NCBI GenBank assembly: GCA_937899435.1 | Contig: CALBQG010000103.1 | Location: 1-22,477, forward strand | Direction: 5' to 3' | Source: UBA11540 sp003445125 | GTDB taxonomy: Bacteria; Bacillota; Clostridia; Oscillospirales; Ruminococcaceae | DNA length: 22,477 nt | Part shown: positions 14,313 through 20,897 of the stretch, one piece after another | Numbering within the stretch: the first letter of the stretch is position 1 | Layout: every line of letters starts with the position of its first letter | Notes under the pieces: model-generated | Told to the model about the DNA's origin: nothing | The model's database searches: none | Seen by the model: only the letters and a program-made list of their open reading frames with translations | Translations under genes and position numbers: made by a program

Positions 14313-15529
14313 AACACGGCGGAAAAATGAAATCATTGACGGATCTTTACAAAATCGGACGCGGACCGTCCAGCTCTCACACCATGGGACCGGAAAAGGC
14401 GTGCGTGATTTTCAAAGAGAAAAATCCGCAGGCAGAGGCTTTCCGTGTGATTTTGTACGGTTCGCTTGCCAAAACGGGCGTGGGACACGGCACCGATCGG
14501 GTGGTGCGCGAGACGTTGGCGCCCACTCCCTGCGAGGTGGTGTTTGACACAAAGACTGCCGACCTTCCGCACCCGAATACCATGGATTTGCTGGCATACC
14601 GCGACGGAAAAGAAATCGACCGTATACGTGTGATGAGCGTGGGCGGCGGAAAGATCGTAATCGAAAATTCTGAATTGGCGCAAACGCCGGATGTGTACGA
14701 TCTGGCTTCCTTTGCGAAAATCGCGGCGCTTTGCCGCGAGGAGAATATACGCCTGTGGCAGTATGTCTACCGCACGGAAGGGGAGCAGATCGAAAGCTAT
14801 CTGCTGACGATCTGGAACAGTATGAAAAGAAGCATCCGTACCGGACTGGAAACCACGGGGATTCTCCCGGGCGGTCTCGGCGTGCGGCGGCGTGCAAAAC
14901 AGCTGATTCAAAGCCGCCATATCGACGAAAGCGCGGAGACACGGGAAAACCGATTGGTCTGCGCCTATGCGTTTGCTGTGGGTGAGCAGAATGCCGCCGC
15001 GGAAACTGTGGTGACGGCGCCGACCTGCGGAGCGGCGGGTGTGGTTCCTGCCGTACTGTATTATGAGCAGCAGCGGCGCGGCTTTTCGGACGAAGAAATT
15101 TGTCACGCACTGGCGGCGGGCGGTGTGGTCGGAAATCTGATCAAAACCAACGCGTCCATTTCGGGCAGTGAATGTGGATGCCAAGCGGAAGTAGGCAGCG
15201 CCTGCGCCATGGCGGCGGCAGCGCTGGGCGAATTGTTCGGATTGGATCTGGACAAAATCGAGTATGCCGCGGAAATCGCCATTGAGCACCACCTCGGACT
15301 GACCTGCGATCCGATCAAGGGTCTGGTGCAGATTCCCTGTATCGAGCGTAACGCCGTTGCGGCGATGCGGGCGATCAATGCGGTCAGCCTTGCGGATTTT
15401 CTGAGCGATTCACGCAGGATTTCGCTGGATAACGTCATTGAAGTCATGCGGGAAACCGGATTGGATATTTCCAAACGGTATAAAGAGACCGCAGAAGGCG
15501 GCCTGGCAAAACTGCAAGTCGGAGAATGA
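14309..15529 (+). CDS. sdaA: L-serine ammonia-lyase, iron-sulfur type, single chain
   Basis: This 406-residue enzyme deaminates L-serine to pyruvate and ammonia using a [4Fe-4S] cluster. The N-terminal beta domain contains RGPSSSHTMGP (18-28). The alpha domain contains TAPTCGAAG, SECGCQAEVGSACAM and LTCDPIKGLVQIPC. The cluster ligands are probably Cys291, Cys333 and Cys344, because their spacing of 42 and 11 equals that of the ligands in the Legionella enzyme. The beta domain is shorter than in E. coli SdaA (about 454 residues). The ATG at 14309 overlaps the mtnN stop (ATGA) and has GGGAG upstream. An internal ATG at 14327 is possible. It ends the operon. Confidence 0.93.
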   Translation: MKHGGKMKSLTDLYKIGRGPSSSHTMGPEKACVIFKEKNPQAEAFRVILYGSLAKTGVGHGTDRVVRETLAPTPCEVVFDTKTADLPHPNTMDLLAYRDGKEIDRIRVMSVGGGKIVIENSELAQTPDVYDLASFAKIAALCREENIRLWQYVYRTEGEQIESYLLTIWNSMKRSIRTGLETTGILPGGLGVRRRAKQLIQSRHIDESAETRENRLVCAYAFAVGEQNAAAETVVTAPTCGAAGVVPAVLYYEQQRRGFSDEEICHALAAGGVVGNLIKTNASISGSECGCQAEVGSACAMAAAALGELFGLDLDKIEYAAEIAIEHHLGLTCDPIKGLVQIPCIERNAVAAMRAINAVSLADFLSDSRRISLDNVIEVMRETGLDISKRYKETAEGGLAKLQVGE

Positions 15530-15532
15530 CAG

Positions 15533-15557
15533 ACACCCCGTGTCACGGGGTGTTTTT
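15533..15557 (+). terminator. Terminator after the serine ammonia-lyase
   Basis: ACACCCCGTG (15533-15542) and CACGGGGTGT (15544-15553) form a very tight stem, in practice 8 bp with a 5-nt loop, followed by TTTT. It starts 3 nt after the stop codon. Confidence 0.9.
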
Positions 15558-15577
15558 CTTTGTGAAACCGGAAACCG

Positions 15578-15605
15578 TTTGCACAGGACGCCGGTCTTGT
15601 GCAAA
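15578..15605. other. Strong 12-bp hairpin upstream of the feo promoter
   Basis: TTTGCACAGGAC (15578-15589) pairs with GTCTTGTGCAAA (15594-15605) with one G-U pair and a GCCG loop. It is not followed at once by a T tract. It lies between the serine ammonia-lyase terminator and the first iron-box palindrome. It could be a backup terminator, a regulator site or part of a small RNA. Confidence 0.4.
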
Positions 15606-15622
15606 ATGACTGATCTTTTTAA

Positions 15623-15636
15623 TTAGCGATTGCTAA
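15623..15636. promoter_or_regulatory. Iron-box-like palindrome, copy 1
   Basis: TTAGC-GATT-GCTAA is a perfect palindrome with a 4-nt centre. The half-site TTAG/CTAA matches the core of DtxR/IdeR-type operators (TTAGGTTAG-CTAACCTAA). It lies 55 nt upstream of the feo -35 box. It recurs with the same geometry at 15730 and, with one changed pair, at 16297. Confidence 0.6.
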
Positions 15637-15691
15637 CCGTCGGCGTTTTGCAAAAAAAACAGAAGCTTCGGGAGAAATTTTGAAAAAACCG

Positions 15692-15720
15692 TTGACAAAA
15701 CCGTATCAAAAAGGTATTAT
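15692..15720 (+). promoter_or_regulatory. Promoter of the feo operon
   Basis: A perfect TTGACA (15692-15697) is followed after 17 nt by TATTAT (15715-15720); TATAAT at 15718 would need a 20-nt spacer. The predicted start site falls on the palindrome at 15730-15743, an ideal place for repression. Confidence 0.75.
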
Positions 15721-15729
15721 AATAGATGA

Positions 15730-15743
15730 TTAGCGGGAGCTAA
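15730..15743. promoter_or_regulatory. Iron-box-like palindrome, copy 2, at the feo start site
   Basis: TTAGC-GGGA-GCTAA has the same half-sites and spacing as copy 1, but a different centre, which supports selection on the half-sites. It lies 9 nt after the -10 box, so a bound repressor would block initiation. A DtxR-family (IdeR/MntR-like) Fe(II) repressor is the likely owner, but none is encoded in the window. Confidence 0.7.
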
Positions 15744-15784
15744 CTTAAGAAAAACAGAATCCCTGTGAAAAAGGAGTTTTCAAT

Positions 15785-15997
15785 ATGATGCCGCTGACAT
15801 TGGCAACGATCGGAGAAGAGAGCCTGATTCAAAAAATCGGCGGGTCTCCGGAAGTAAAAAAACATCTGGAAAATTTGGGCTTTTCCGTTGGCGGAACCGT
15901 CACAGTCGTCAATACGCTGGCAGGCAACGTCATCGTGAAGGTGAAGGAAGCAAGAGTCGCCATCAGTGAAGAAATGGCGCGCAAAATTATGGTATAA
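15785..15997 (+). CDS. feoA: FeoA-family protein, first copy
   Basis: This 70-residue protein is a single FeoA (SH3-like beta-barrel) domain. HLENLGFSVGGTVTVVNTLAGNVIVKVKEARVAISEEMARKI follows the family plan: a helix with LGF/LG, a turn and basic strands. FeoA is a small cytoplasmic partner needed for FeoB-mediated Fe(II) uptake and is thought to bind the FeoB G-domain region. AAGGAG precedes two adjacent ATG codons, and I use the first. It is the first gene of the feo operon and is clearly different from the second FeoA, so the two may have separate roles. Its coding boundaries are clean. Confidence 0.88.
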   Translation: MMPLTLATIGEESLIQKIGGSPEVKKHLENLGFSVGGTVTVVNTLAGNVIVKVKEARVAISEEMARKIMV

Positions 15998-16044
15998 ACC
16001 CGATAAAGGGTTTGTTATGAGCAAAATAAAAGGAGGATCGGGAA

Positions 16045-16266
16045 ATGAAAACACTGAAAACGGCAAAAATCGGAGAGACCGTGAAAGTGGTGCGCTTGAA
16101 CGGCGAAGGAGCCGTCAAACGCCGCATTATGGATATGGGACTGACGAAAGGTACGGAAGTCTATATTCGTAAAGTGGCACCGCTGGGAGATCCGATTGAG
16201 GTTACGGTGCGCGGTTATGAACTGTCTCTGAGAAAAGCGGACGCCGAAATGGTCGAAGTGGAATAA
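16045..16266 (+). CDS. feoA: FeoA-family protein, second copy
   Basis: This 73-residue FeoA domain shows the classic signature RRIMDMGLTKGTEVYIRKVAPLGDP followed by VTVRGYELSLRKADAEMVEVE. It is the more canonical of the two FeoA proteins here, and tandem FeoA genes before feoB are common in Clostridia. AGGAGG lies upstream of the ATG. The 47-nt gap to the first copy holds no separate promoter that I can see. The gap to feoB contains the third iron-box palindrome. Confidence 0.92.
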   Translation: MKTLKTAKIGETVKVVRLNGEGAVKRRIMDMGLTKGTEVYIRKVAPLGDPIEVTVRGYELSLRKADAEMVEVE

Positions 16267-16295
16267 GAGACAGAAACGTTTTATTGAGGAATGAA

Positions 16296-16311
16296 GTTAG
16301 TTAAAACTAAC
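16296..16311. promoter_or_regulatory. Iron-box-like palindrome, copy 3, between feoA and feoB
   Basis: GTTAGT-TAAA-ACTAAC is a perfect palindrome with 6-bp arms and the same 4-nt centre as copies 1 and 2. It keeps TTAG/CTAA at the same distance but has T/A in place of C/G at the inner position. It ends 4 nt before the feoB ribosome site. No good promoter is visible next to it, so it may act as a roadblock, a looping partner or an RNA hairpin limiting feoB translation. Confidence 0.6.
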
Positions 16312-16330
16312 TGACAAGGAGGACAATGGT

Positions 16331-18832
16331 ATGAATCTGCGGATAGCCCTTGCGGGTAACCCGAACTGCGGAAAGACCACCCTGTTCAACAGCCTGACAG
16401 GATCCAATCAGTTTGTAGGAAACTGGCCGGGTGTTACGGTGGAGAAAAAAGAAGGTCGCCTGAAAAAACACGACGGCGTAATTATCACCGACCTTCCGGG
16501 AATCTATTCGCTTTCTCCGTACACACTGGAGGAAGTGGTGGCACGTAATTATCTGATTGGCGAGCGTCCGGATGCTATTCTGAACATCATCGACGGAACA
16601 AACCTTGAGCGTAACCTTTATCTGACCACACAGCTGACCGAACTGGGAATCCCGGTGGTCATTGCGATCAACATGATGGACGTAGTTCGTAAGAACGGCG
16701 ATAAGATTGATGCTGCGGAGCTGTCCCGCCAATTGGGCTGCAAAGTGGTGGAGATTTCCGCGCTGAAGGGAACCGGCGTTATGGAAGCGGCGGAAGCGGC
16801 AATCGAAGCGGCAAAGAACGGCAAAACCGTGCCAATGCACACGTTTTCCGGCGTGGTGGAACACGCACTGGCGCATATCGAAGAAGCGGCGGTGCATAAC
16901 CTCCCCGAGGAACAGCAGCGCTGGTATGCAATCAAGATTTTCGAGCGTGACGATAAGGTGCTCAGCACATTGAAAATCGACCCGAGTGTCATGGCACACA
17001 TTGAGGAAGATATCAAAGCGGCAGAGAAAGAGATGGATGACGATTCCGAGAGCATCATCACGAACGAGCGTTATCTTTATCTTGCCAATGTCATCAAAGC
17101 CTGCTATAAAAAGAAAAAAGTAGGCGGATTCTCCGCTTCTGATAAAATTGACCGCGTAGTTACCAACCGTTGGCTGGGACTTCCGATTTTTGCGGCGGTC
17201 ATGTTCCTAGTGTACTATATTTCTATGGTAACCGTCGGTTCTGCGGCAACGGACTGGGCGAATGACGGACTGTTCGGTGACGGATGGCATCTGTTCGGCG
17301 TCGGTTCTGCGGCATATACCGAGAAATCCGAAACCTATGACGCAGCTTCCGAGGCGGCAAGCGCGTTTGTCGATTTTGACACCGAAGCGGACGACTTTGA
17401 TGCCGCTGCGACGATGGAAGAGCTGAAAAACTTCACTACCACGGAAGAAACTGCAACGGTTGAAGTGGAAGATGAAGAAACGCTGGAAGTTGACGAAAAG
17501 ACCGTTTACTACAAAGAACTTCCGGAAGGATATGAGGATGACGACAGCATCGTTCCGATGACCTATCTGGATGCAGTGATTTACTTCACGGAAAACGGCT
17601 TTGACGCTCCCGATCCGGCTGATTTCGGCTGGTGGGTACCCGGTGTTCCGGTGCTGGTAGAGAACGGACTGGACGCAATCGGCACTGCTGATTGGCTGAA
17701 AGGCTTGATTCTGGACGGTATCGTTGCCGGTGTCGGCGCGGTGCTGGGCTTCGTTCCCCAGATGCTGGTTCTGTTCCTGCTGTTGGCAGCACTGGAAGCG
17801 TGCGGCTATATGGCGCGTATCGCCTTCGTTCTGGACCGTATTTTCCGCAAATTCGGTTTGTCCGGTAAATCCTTTATCCCGATGCTGATCGGTACCGGCT
17901 GCGGCGTCCCCGGCATCATGGCTTCCCGTACAATTGAAAATGAGCGTGACCGCCGTATGACGATCATGACTACAACCTTTATCCCCTGCGGTGCAAAGGT
18001 ACCGTTCATTTCCATGATCGCAGGCGCGATCTTCCATAACTCTCCCTGGATTGCAACCTCTGCATACTTTGTCGGCATGGCGGCAATCATTGTTTCCGGT
18101 ATCATGCTGAAAAAGACCAAGATGTTTGCGGGCGAGCCTGCACCGTTCGTCATGGAACTTCCGGCATACCATTGGCCCACACTGAAGAACGTGCTGCGTT
18201 CGATGTGGGAGCGCGGCTGGTCCTTCATCAAGAAGGCAGGCACGATCATCTTGCTGTCTACAATCCTTGTTTGGTTCACCACTTACTTCGGATGGAATGA
18301 ATCCGGCGCGTTCGGAATGTTGTCCGAGGATGAGATCGGCGGTTCGATTCTGGCGAAGATAGGTAATGCTATCGCTTGGATCTTTGCACCGCTCGGTTGG
18401 GGTACTTGGCAGGCAGCAGTCGCATCGATTACCGGTTTGGTGGCAAAGGAAAATATCGTGGGAACGATGGGTATCCTGTATCCCGGCAAATGGGCGGAAA
18501 TCGCTACGGCGTTCACCAAAGTTTCCGGTTATTCGTTCTTGGTATTCAACCTGTTGTGCGCTCCTTGCTTCGCGGCAATTGGTGCTATCAAGCGTGAGAT
18601 GAACAACGCCAAGTGGACATGGTTTGCCATTGCTTATCAGTGCGGCTTTGCGTATGCAATCGCCCTGATGGTCAATCAGTTTGGTTTGCTGTTCACCGGC
18701 AGCGTCAATGTCATCGGTTTGATCTTTGCAGTTCTGGTGCTGGTCGGCATGATCTATATGCTGGTTCGTCCTTATAAGGAAGCTACTAAGCTCTCCACGA
18801 AGGAAGTTAAACCGACGGCAAGCGTAAAATAA
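16331..18832 (+). CDS. feoB: Ferrous iron transporter FeoB with acidic insertion
   Basis: This 833-residue inner-membrane protein takes up Fe(II). The N-terminal G domain has GNPNCGKTT (9-17), DLPG (54-57), NMMD (114-117) and SALKG (143-147), followed by a helical spacer to about 275. The membrane part contains the Gate motifs, including GTGCGVPGIMASR with a conserved Cys and FIPCGAKVPF. An unusual segment of about 120 residues (roughly 316-440), rich in Asp, Glu and Thr, lies between the first membrane helix and the next conserved part. It is probably extracytoplasmic. AAGGAGG sits 8 nt before the ATG. The gene follows the second feoA and precedes the FeoB-associated Cys-rich protein. Confidence 0.95.
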   Translation: MNLRIALAGNPNCGKTTLFNSLTGSNQFVGNWPGVTVEKKEGRLKKHDGVIITDLPGIYSLSPYTLEEVVARNYLIGERPDAILNIIDGTNLERNLYLTTQLTELGIPVVIAINMMDVVRKNGDKIDAAELSRQLGCKVVEISALKGTGVMEAAEAAIEAAKNGKTVPMHTFSGVVEHALAHIEEAAVHNLPEEQQRWYAIKIFERDDKVLSTLKIDPSVMAHIEEDIKAAEKEMDDDSESIITNERYLYLANVIKACYKKKKVGGFSASDKIDRVVTNRWLGLPIFAAVMFLVYYISMVTVGSAATDWANDGLFGDGWHLFGVGSAAYTEKSETYDAASEAASAFVDFDTEADDFDAAATMEELKNFTTTEETATVEVEDEETLEVDEKTVYYKELPEGYEDDDSIVPMTYLDAVIYFTENGFDAPDPADFGWWVPGVPVLVENGLDAIGTADWLKGLILDGIVAGVGAVLGFVPQMLVLFLLLAALEACGYMARIAFVLDRIFRKFGLSGKSFIPMLIGTGCGVPGIMASRTIENERDRRMTIMTTTFIPCGAKVPFISMIAGAIFHNSPWIATSAYFVGMAAIIVSGIMLKKTKMFAGEPAPFVMELPAYHWPTLKNVLRSMWERGWSFIKKAGTIILLSTILVWFTTYFGWNESGAFGMLSEDEIGGSILAKIGNAIAWIFAPLGWGTWQAAVASITGLVAKENIVGTMGILYPGKWAEIATAFTKVSGYSFLVFNLLCAPCFAAIGAIKREMNNAKWTWFAIAYQCGFAYAIALMVNQFGLLFTGSVNVIGLIFAVLVLVGMIYMLVRPYKEATKLSTKEVKPTASVK

Positions 18833-18859
18833 AGAATATGAGATCGGAGGGAACTTCTG

Positions 18860-19036
18860 ATGTTTTCGTGGATTGCTGAAAATCTTGCTACAATTCTGGT
18901 GGCACTGGTGCTGGCGGGGATTGTTGCCGTGATTGTCGTCGGCATGGTCCGCGATAAGAAAAAGGGAAAATCCTCCTGTGGCGGGCATTGTGCCGGGTGT
19001 GCCATGCACGGCGCGTGCCACCAAAAGAAAAACTGA
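18860..19036 (+). CDS. FeoB-associated Cys-rich membrane protein
   Basis: This 58-residue protein, easily missed because of its size, has one membrane helix (about 9-30, ENLATILVALVLAG...) followed by a basic stretch RDKKKGK. A cysteine/histidine tail then carries Cys40, Cys44, Cys47 and Cys53 with several His. This plan matches the FeoB-associated Cys-rich membrane protein family, which follows feoB in many Firmicutes and may bind or hand over iron. The role is proposed, not proven. GGAGGG precedes the ATG. It starts 27 nt after feoB and is the last gene of the operon, before a strong terminator. Confidence 0.9.
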   Translation: MFSWIAENLATILVALVLAGIVAVIVVGMVRDKKKGKSSCGGHCAGCAMHGACHQKKN

Positions 19037-19058
19037 GCAGTATATTATAATACCTCGC

Positions 19059-19096
19059 GCCCCGCGGTTCGGTTTTGCCGAACCGCGGGGCTTTTT
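19059..19096 (+). terminator. Terminator of the feo operon
   Basis: GCCCCGCGGTTCGG (19059-19072) pairs perfectly with CCGAACCGCGGGGC (19078-19091) around a 5-nt loop, followed by T5. It is the strongest terminator in the window. Confidence 0.95.
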
Positions 19097-19456
19097 GTTG
19101 TCTTGACAAAAAATCGGTGATACCGAGGATGTTTTTTATGCTGTGGGAAGTTGCAAACGAGCTGAAAAATCGTTTTTTGCTTGCTTGTTCCCGGGCGCAA
19201 AAAGCGCTTTAAAACGCTTTTTTGATGTTGTAGTGGGGAAAATTTATCTGCAAATGCTTGCGACACGGAAAATGCACGTTTTTCGCGTGCTGACGGCGCA
19301 TTTGAAAATGCGATGCCGAAAGCGTTTCCCAACCCGACGGAAAACTTTTGCAGCAGTGTAGAAAAACAGGGAATCGCCTTTGGCGTGCCAACAGGAAAGA
19401 ACGCGAGAAACTGCGTGGGGAAAATACCGACCGATAGAAAACGAGAGATATGCAGC
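19097..19456. other. Gene-free stretch between converging operons
   Basis: No gene here can be defended. Open frames of 70-147 codons exist on both strands. The longest minus frame begins inside a terminator hairpin and runs through another, and none has a convincing ribosome site or family motif. One tiny plus-strand frame (19138-19212, 24 codons) has GAGGAT 7 nt upstream and a lone TTGACA at 19103, but no matching -10 box. Short hairpins are frequent, for example CGCATT/AATGCG (19297-19312). The stretch is longer than a normal convergent gap and could be a decayed gene, a small RNA locus or a repeat element. Confidence 0.5.
19199..19223. terminator. Terminator-like hairpin inside the gene-free stretch
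   Basis: AAAAAGCG (19199-19206) pairs with CGCTTTTT (19215-19222) around an 8-nt loop, and one more T follows on the plus strand. The flanking A and T runs make it usable in both directions. It overlaps the end of the 24-codon frame at 19138-19212. Confidence 0.5.
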
Positions 19457-19494
19457 AAAACAAAACCGCCGCGTGTCCGTTCGGACACGCGGCG
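19457..19494 (-). terminator. Terminator of the sigma-factor operon
   Basis: CGCCGCGTGTCC (19467-19478) pairs perfectly with GGACACGCGGCG (19483-19494) around a 4-nt loop. On the minus strand it is followed by a T-rich tract, GGTTTTGTTTT, whereas the plus strand lacks one. It lies about 80 nt after the last gene of the operon. Confidence 0.85.
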
Positions 19495-19524
19495 AAACTT
19501 TCAATCGCTGATTTAAATTTCTTT

Positions 19525-19552
19525 GTTAAATAAGGTTTAGTTAAATGTTTAG
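19525..19552. repeat. Short direct repeats in the 3' untranslated region
   Basis: GTTAAAT occurs at 19525-19531 and 19540-19546, and GTTTAG at 19535-19540 and 19547-19552. The repeats interleave in an AT-rich stretch between the secreted-protein stop and the operon terminator. No function is evident. Confidence 0.3.
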
Positions 19553-19574
19553 TGGATAATCAAAAGCAAAACAG

Positions 19575-20039
19575 TTATGATTTGGTGCCGCGGGTGCGGA
19601 AGTTGAGCTTCTGACCGCCGCAATAGCCGTCAAAAGTCAGCGTATACAAACCGTTTTCAGTGACATCTTCTGAATAATCTTCATCGATGAAGGAACCTTC
19701 GGAAATCACATTCCAGGAAGTGCTGTAAGATGACGGTCCGGTCAGAATCAAAGCACCGGTGACCACGGCGTTGACGTTGCCGGTGTAGATTGTAAGGCGG
19801 CAAGTGGCTTTATCGCCGTTAAATTCCAAAGCCACTTTGCCTTCTGCCGACAGTACGGCGGCTTCATCATCATTGTCGGCATCAGCGGCAGCATCGGCGT
19901 CCTTGGGAAGAACCACAATTTGAACTTCGACAGTGAGCGCGGTGCTTTCTTCCGTCGGTGCTGCTTCGTCTGCAAACGCGCAGACAGAAGCAAGGCACAG
20001 ACAAGCCAAAACAAACAATAGGGAAAGAATTTTTTTCAT
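19575..20039 (-). CDS. Small secreted protein, function unknown
   Basis: I do not recognise the family. The 154-residue product has a clear signal peptide (MKKILSLLFVLACLCLASVCAFA) with a signal peptidase I site after AFA, so it should be secreted. An acidic Ala/Asp-rich stretch (PKDADAAADADNDDE) follows, and the rest looks like a beta-rich domain with LEFNGDKATCRLTIYTG and ENGLYTLTFDGYCGG. Two cysteines remain in the mature part and might form a disulfide. The ATG at 20039 has AGGAGG 8 nt upstream, while an earlier in-frame start at 20117 would bury the signal peptide. It is the third gene after the ECF sigma factor and probable anti-sigma protein, so it may be an output or sensor component. 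This is inference. Confidence 0.75.
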   Translation of the reverse strand: MKKILSLLFVLACLCLASVCAFADEAAPTEESTALTVEVQIVVLPKDADAAADADNDDEAAVLSAEGKVALEFNGDKATCRLTIYTGNVNAVVTGALILTGPSSYSTSWNVISEGSFIDEDYSEDVTENGLYTLTFDGYCGGQKLNFRTRGTKS

Positions 20040-20120
20040 AAAGAGTCCTCCTGAGAAAAACGGCGATGGAAAGTTGCGAGAAAGGATCAGATGCCGCAAA
20101 AGCGGCTTGCACGCCATGCT

Positions 20121-20897
20121 TCAGGAGTTGTCGGAAGTAGGTGCCTGGTCGTAATGATAGGGAATGATGACCAGGTTTTCCGCAATTTTTGCGATTTCTT
20201 CGGTGGAAACATCAGCACTGGCTGAAATGATAAAGCGGTACTGACACCACTGCCAGACGAGATGACCGGTTCTGTTTTGATTTTTGTCGCGGACATAGAG
20301 GGTGTCGCGAGCGCCTGCGATGTCAAGCGACCGAATTTCGTCATAATTCTGGATAGTACGGTTAAATGGAAGTATATCATGTGTGCCATCATCTATGATG
20401 ATTCTGATTTCCTGAGACGGGGTCGATGATCTGTAATAATTTATCACATGCGTATCGGAGTAAATTTGCGACCAGTCAAAATGATAGCCTTCCGGCAAAT
20501 AGTCCGCGCGAAGTCCGATTGCTTGGTAATCGTGAGGAAAAAAATAATTTCGGCGAATGTCAATTTCCTTTTTTTGGTCATTATAGGCGTAAAAGTCGTG
20601 ATTGCCTTCCGCTTGTGCCCGATACGGTGCCACTGTGGATGAGATAACCAAAATCAATACTGCCGCGACTGCGGAAGCGATTCGTATATGCGGTTGCTTT
20701 TTACGGGCGAATCTGTCTGTAAAACGGCGGTGCTTTTGCTCGCGCAGGAGCTTTTGCATGGCTTTTTCCGTTTTTTCGGAAAGCTTGATCTCGGAAGAAT
20801 CCTCTGCCGCTGCTTTCCATTCTTCTCCGGCGCAGTCATTCAGTGCCTGTGTCAGAAAATAGTCAAACAATTCGTCATTTTTTTTCTGATCCATCAT
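20121..20897 (-). CDS. DUF4367-like membrane protein, probable anti-sigma factor
   Basis: This 258-residue protein has a cytoplasmic charged N-terminus of about 70 residues, one membrane helix (about 71-91, IRIASAVAAVLILVISSTVA) and an extracytoplasmic C-terminal domain of about 160 residues. The outer domain (YLPEGYHFDWSQ, and a terminal VSTEEIAKIAENLVIIP helix) resembles DUF4367, a family commonly encoded beside ECF sigma factors in Clostridia. It probably holds the sigma factor at the membrane until an outside signal is sensed. No zinc-binding HxxxCxxC motif is present. AAGGAGGA precedes the ATG, which forms an ATGA overlap with the sigma gene stop, favouring equal production of both partners. 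Confidence 0.85.
   Translation of the reverse strand: MMDQKKNDELFDYFLTQALNDCAGEEWKAAAEDSSEIKLSEKTEKAMQKLLREQKHRRFTDRFARKKQPHIRIASAVAAVLILVISSTVAPYRAQAEGNHDFYAYNDQKKEIDIRRNYFFPHDYQAIGLRADYLPEGYHFDWSQIYSDTHVINYYRSSTPSQEIRIIIDDGTHDILPFNRTIQNYDEIRSLDIAGARDTLYVRDKNQNRTGHLVWQWCQYRFIISASADVSTEEIAKIAENLVIIPYHYDQAPTSDNS

Noticed and set aside
15566..15691. Possible metal riboswitch for feo
   Set aside because: This segment lies upstream of the predicted feo promoter, so it would not be in the feo mRNA. The palindromes fit DNA operators better.
15966..16172. 68-codon plus frame between and across the two feoA genes
   Set aside because: It overlaps both FeoA genes out of frame and lacks coding features. 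The FeoA frames are clear.
17207..19024. 605-codon open frame on the minus strand
   Set aside because: It is antisense to feoB and the Cys-rich protein gene and His/Asp/Arg-rich in the way shadow frames are. FeoB is certain.
19045..19488. 147-codon minus frame in the gene-free stretch
   Set aside because: Its start is within the sigma-operon terminator hairpin and its end runs into the feo terminator. It has no ribosome site or known motif.
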